A stretch of 64,000 bases of DNA from the NCBI GenBank assembly GCA_003150485.1, contig QALX01000007.1:1-64000 (forward strand), given 5' to 3'. Below the pieces are notes generated by a model that worked only from the letters and a program-made list of their open reading frames with translations, was not told the origin of the DNA and did no database searches. Positions 63,382 through 64,000 of this stretch are shown in pieces; within the stretch, counting starts at the first letter, position 1, and the number at the start of each line of letters is the position of its first letter. A program made the translations under genes and the position numbers. The DNA comes from Clostridiales bacterium (GTDB taxonomy: Bacteria > Bacillota > Clostridia > Oscillospirales > Oscillospiraceae).

Positions 63382-63759
63382 ATGCGCTGGTTCCGGCGGC
63401 ATAGAGTAGAACTGTACCTGATCGCCGGACTGTTGCTGCTCTCGGCGTCGGGGACCGCGGTGTGGCTCTGCACCCGCCAGGCCGGCGGCCGGGCGGTGGT
63501 GTCCATCGCCGGCGAGGACGTGATGACCCTGCCTCTGGACCGGGACGCACAGGTGGTTCTTGGGGAGGGGGATCACACCAACACCCTGGTGATCCGGGAC
63601 GGCGCTGCCGCGGTGACCCAGGCCAGCTGTCCTGACCAGGTCTGTGTCCGTCAGGGCAGGATTCAGTACCAGGGGGAGACCATCGTCTGTCTCCCCCACC
63701 GGCTGGTGGTCCGCATCGAGGGCGGACCGGCCCCGCCGGAGGACGCTGTCACCCAGTAG
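63382..63759 (+). CDS. NusG domain II-containing protein
   Basis: 125 residues with one N-terminal membrane helix (AGLLLLSASGTAVWL) and an extracytoplasmic NusG-II-like beta domain (SCPDQVCVRQGRIQYQGETIVCLPHRL). Small proteins of this type are common directly after rnf operons, where their role is unknown. ATG 63382 is chosen; a TTG at 63367 overlapping the rnfB stop (TTGAATAG) is an alternative. Confidence 0.85.
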   Translation: MRWFRRHRVELYLIAGLLLLSASGTAVWLCTRQAGGRAVVSIAGEDVMTLPLDRDAQVVLGEGDHTNTLVIRDGAAAVTQASCPDQVCVRQGRIQYQGETIVCLPHRLVVRIEGGPAPPEDAVTQ

Positions 63760-63769
63760 GAGAGAGAGT

Positions 63770-64000
63770 ATGAAAGCTAAAAAAGTTGCAACCTATGGCA
63801 TTTTAATCGCTCTGGCTATGGTATTCAGTTACCTGGAGTCCCTGTTCCCCCTGACCATCGCGGTGCCCGGCGTGAAGATGGGCCTGGCCAATACGGTGAC
63901 CATCTTCGCTCTGTACCGACTGGGTCTGCGGGACGCCTGCTTTCTGTCTCTGATCCGGGTGACCCTGGTGGCCATTTTGTTCGGCAATATCTTCAGCCTG
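63770..64000 (+). CDS. Gx transporter family protein, cut by the window end
   Basis: The first 77 residues of a hydrophobic protein: MKAKKVATYGILIALAMVFSY, then VPGVKMGLANTVTIFALYRLGLRDACFLSLIRV, typical of the Gx (heptaprenyl diphosphate synthase component I-like, ECF S-component-like) family. GAG-rich ribosome-binding site (AGGAGAGAGAG) right before the ATG at 63770. It belongs to the rnf-NusG-II gene row. The 3' end lies outside the window. Confidence 0.85.
   Translation, partial: MKAKKVATYGILIALAMVFSYLESLFPLTIAVPGVKMGLANTVTIFALYRLGLRDACFLSLIRVTLVAILFGNIFSL

Overview
The window looks like the chromosome of a GC-rich, spore-forming, anaerobic Bacillota, most likely an Oscillospiraceae gut bacterium of the Flavonifractor/Lawsonibacter/Pseudoflavonifractor type. 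This is inferred from an alpha/beta-type small acid-soluble spore protein, a complete clostridial-order rnfCDGEAB operon, MreB, MgtE, Tex and RecG, a CoA-transferase and CoA-acylating aldehyde dehydrogenase metabolism, and high-GC codon use. No rRNA, tRNA or CRISPR array was seen.

Layout. 1-1000: the 3' part of a tyrosine recombinase, probably the right end of an integrated element, followed by a 5'-truncated Cys/Gly-rich host gene fragment. 1.3-5.4 kb: housekeeping genes (mreB, comF-like, mgtE, spore protein). 5.6-20.4 kb: an accessory block with two paralogous AMP-forming acyl ligases at its outer edges. Between them lie two very large secreted proteins with transglutaminase-like, Cys-pair and fibronectin-III-like modules, a lipoprotein and an HTH protein. 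Both large genes are broken, one by a frameshift at a C8 tract and one by an in-frame TAA, yet their 3' ends share about 298 identical bases. 20.6-30.3 kb: redox protein, recG, ROK regulator, nudC, tex, traX-like, metY-like and prolyl-tRNA editing genes. 30.5-44.8 kb: fermentative and transport genes. These are a CaiB/FldA-type CoA-transferase, a MoxR-VWA pair overlapping an MFS transporter, an iron alcohol dehydrogenase - CoA-aldehyde dehydrogenase - MFS operon with a divergent PucR-type regulator, a leucine-rich-repeat protein and an Old-Yellow-Enzyme reductase.

45.06-57.87 kb: an AT-rich integrative mobilizable element of about 12.8 kb. It carries tnpV, an adenine methyltransferase with an OLD-like ATPase/TOPRIM protein, an XRE regulator, and a complete type II restriction-modification set (divergent M, then overlapping C and R) with textbook C-boxes. 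Its backbone is a relaxase, CHC2 primase, VapE-like ATPase, small HTH protein, excisionase and integrase. No type IV secretion genes are visible, so it would depend on a helper. The element sits inside the first codons of a low-molecular-weight protein tyrosine phosphatase gene. The displaced host start (11 codons then a stop) is at the left end, and the element supplies a new ribosome-binding site and start at the right end, so the phosphatase reading frame is rebuilt.

57.8-64.0 kb: the rebuilt phosphatase gene, then rnfCDGEAB followed by a NusG-II-domain protein and a Gx-type transporter cut by the window edge. The Rnf complex couples ferredoxin:NAD oxidoreduction to ion pumping and is the clearest energy-metabolism statement in the window.
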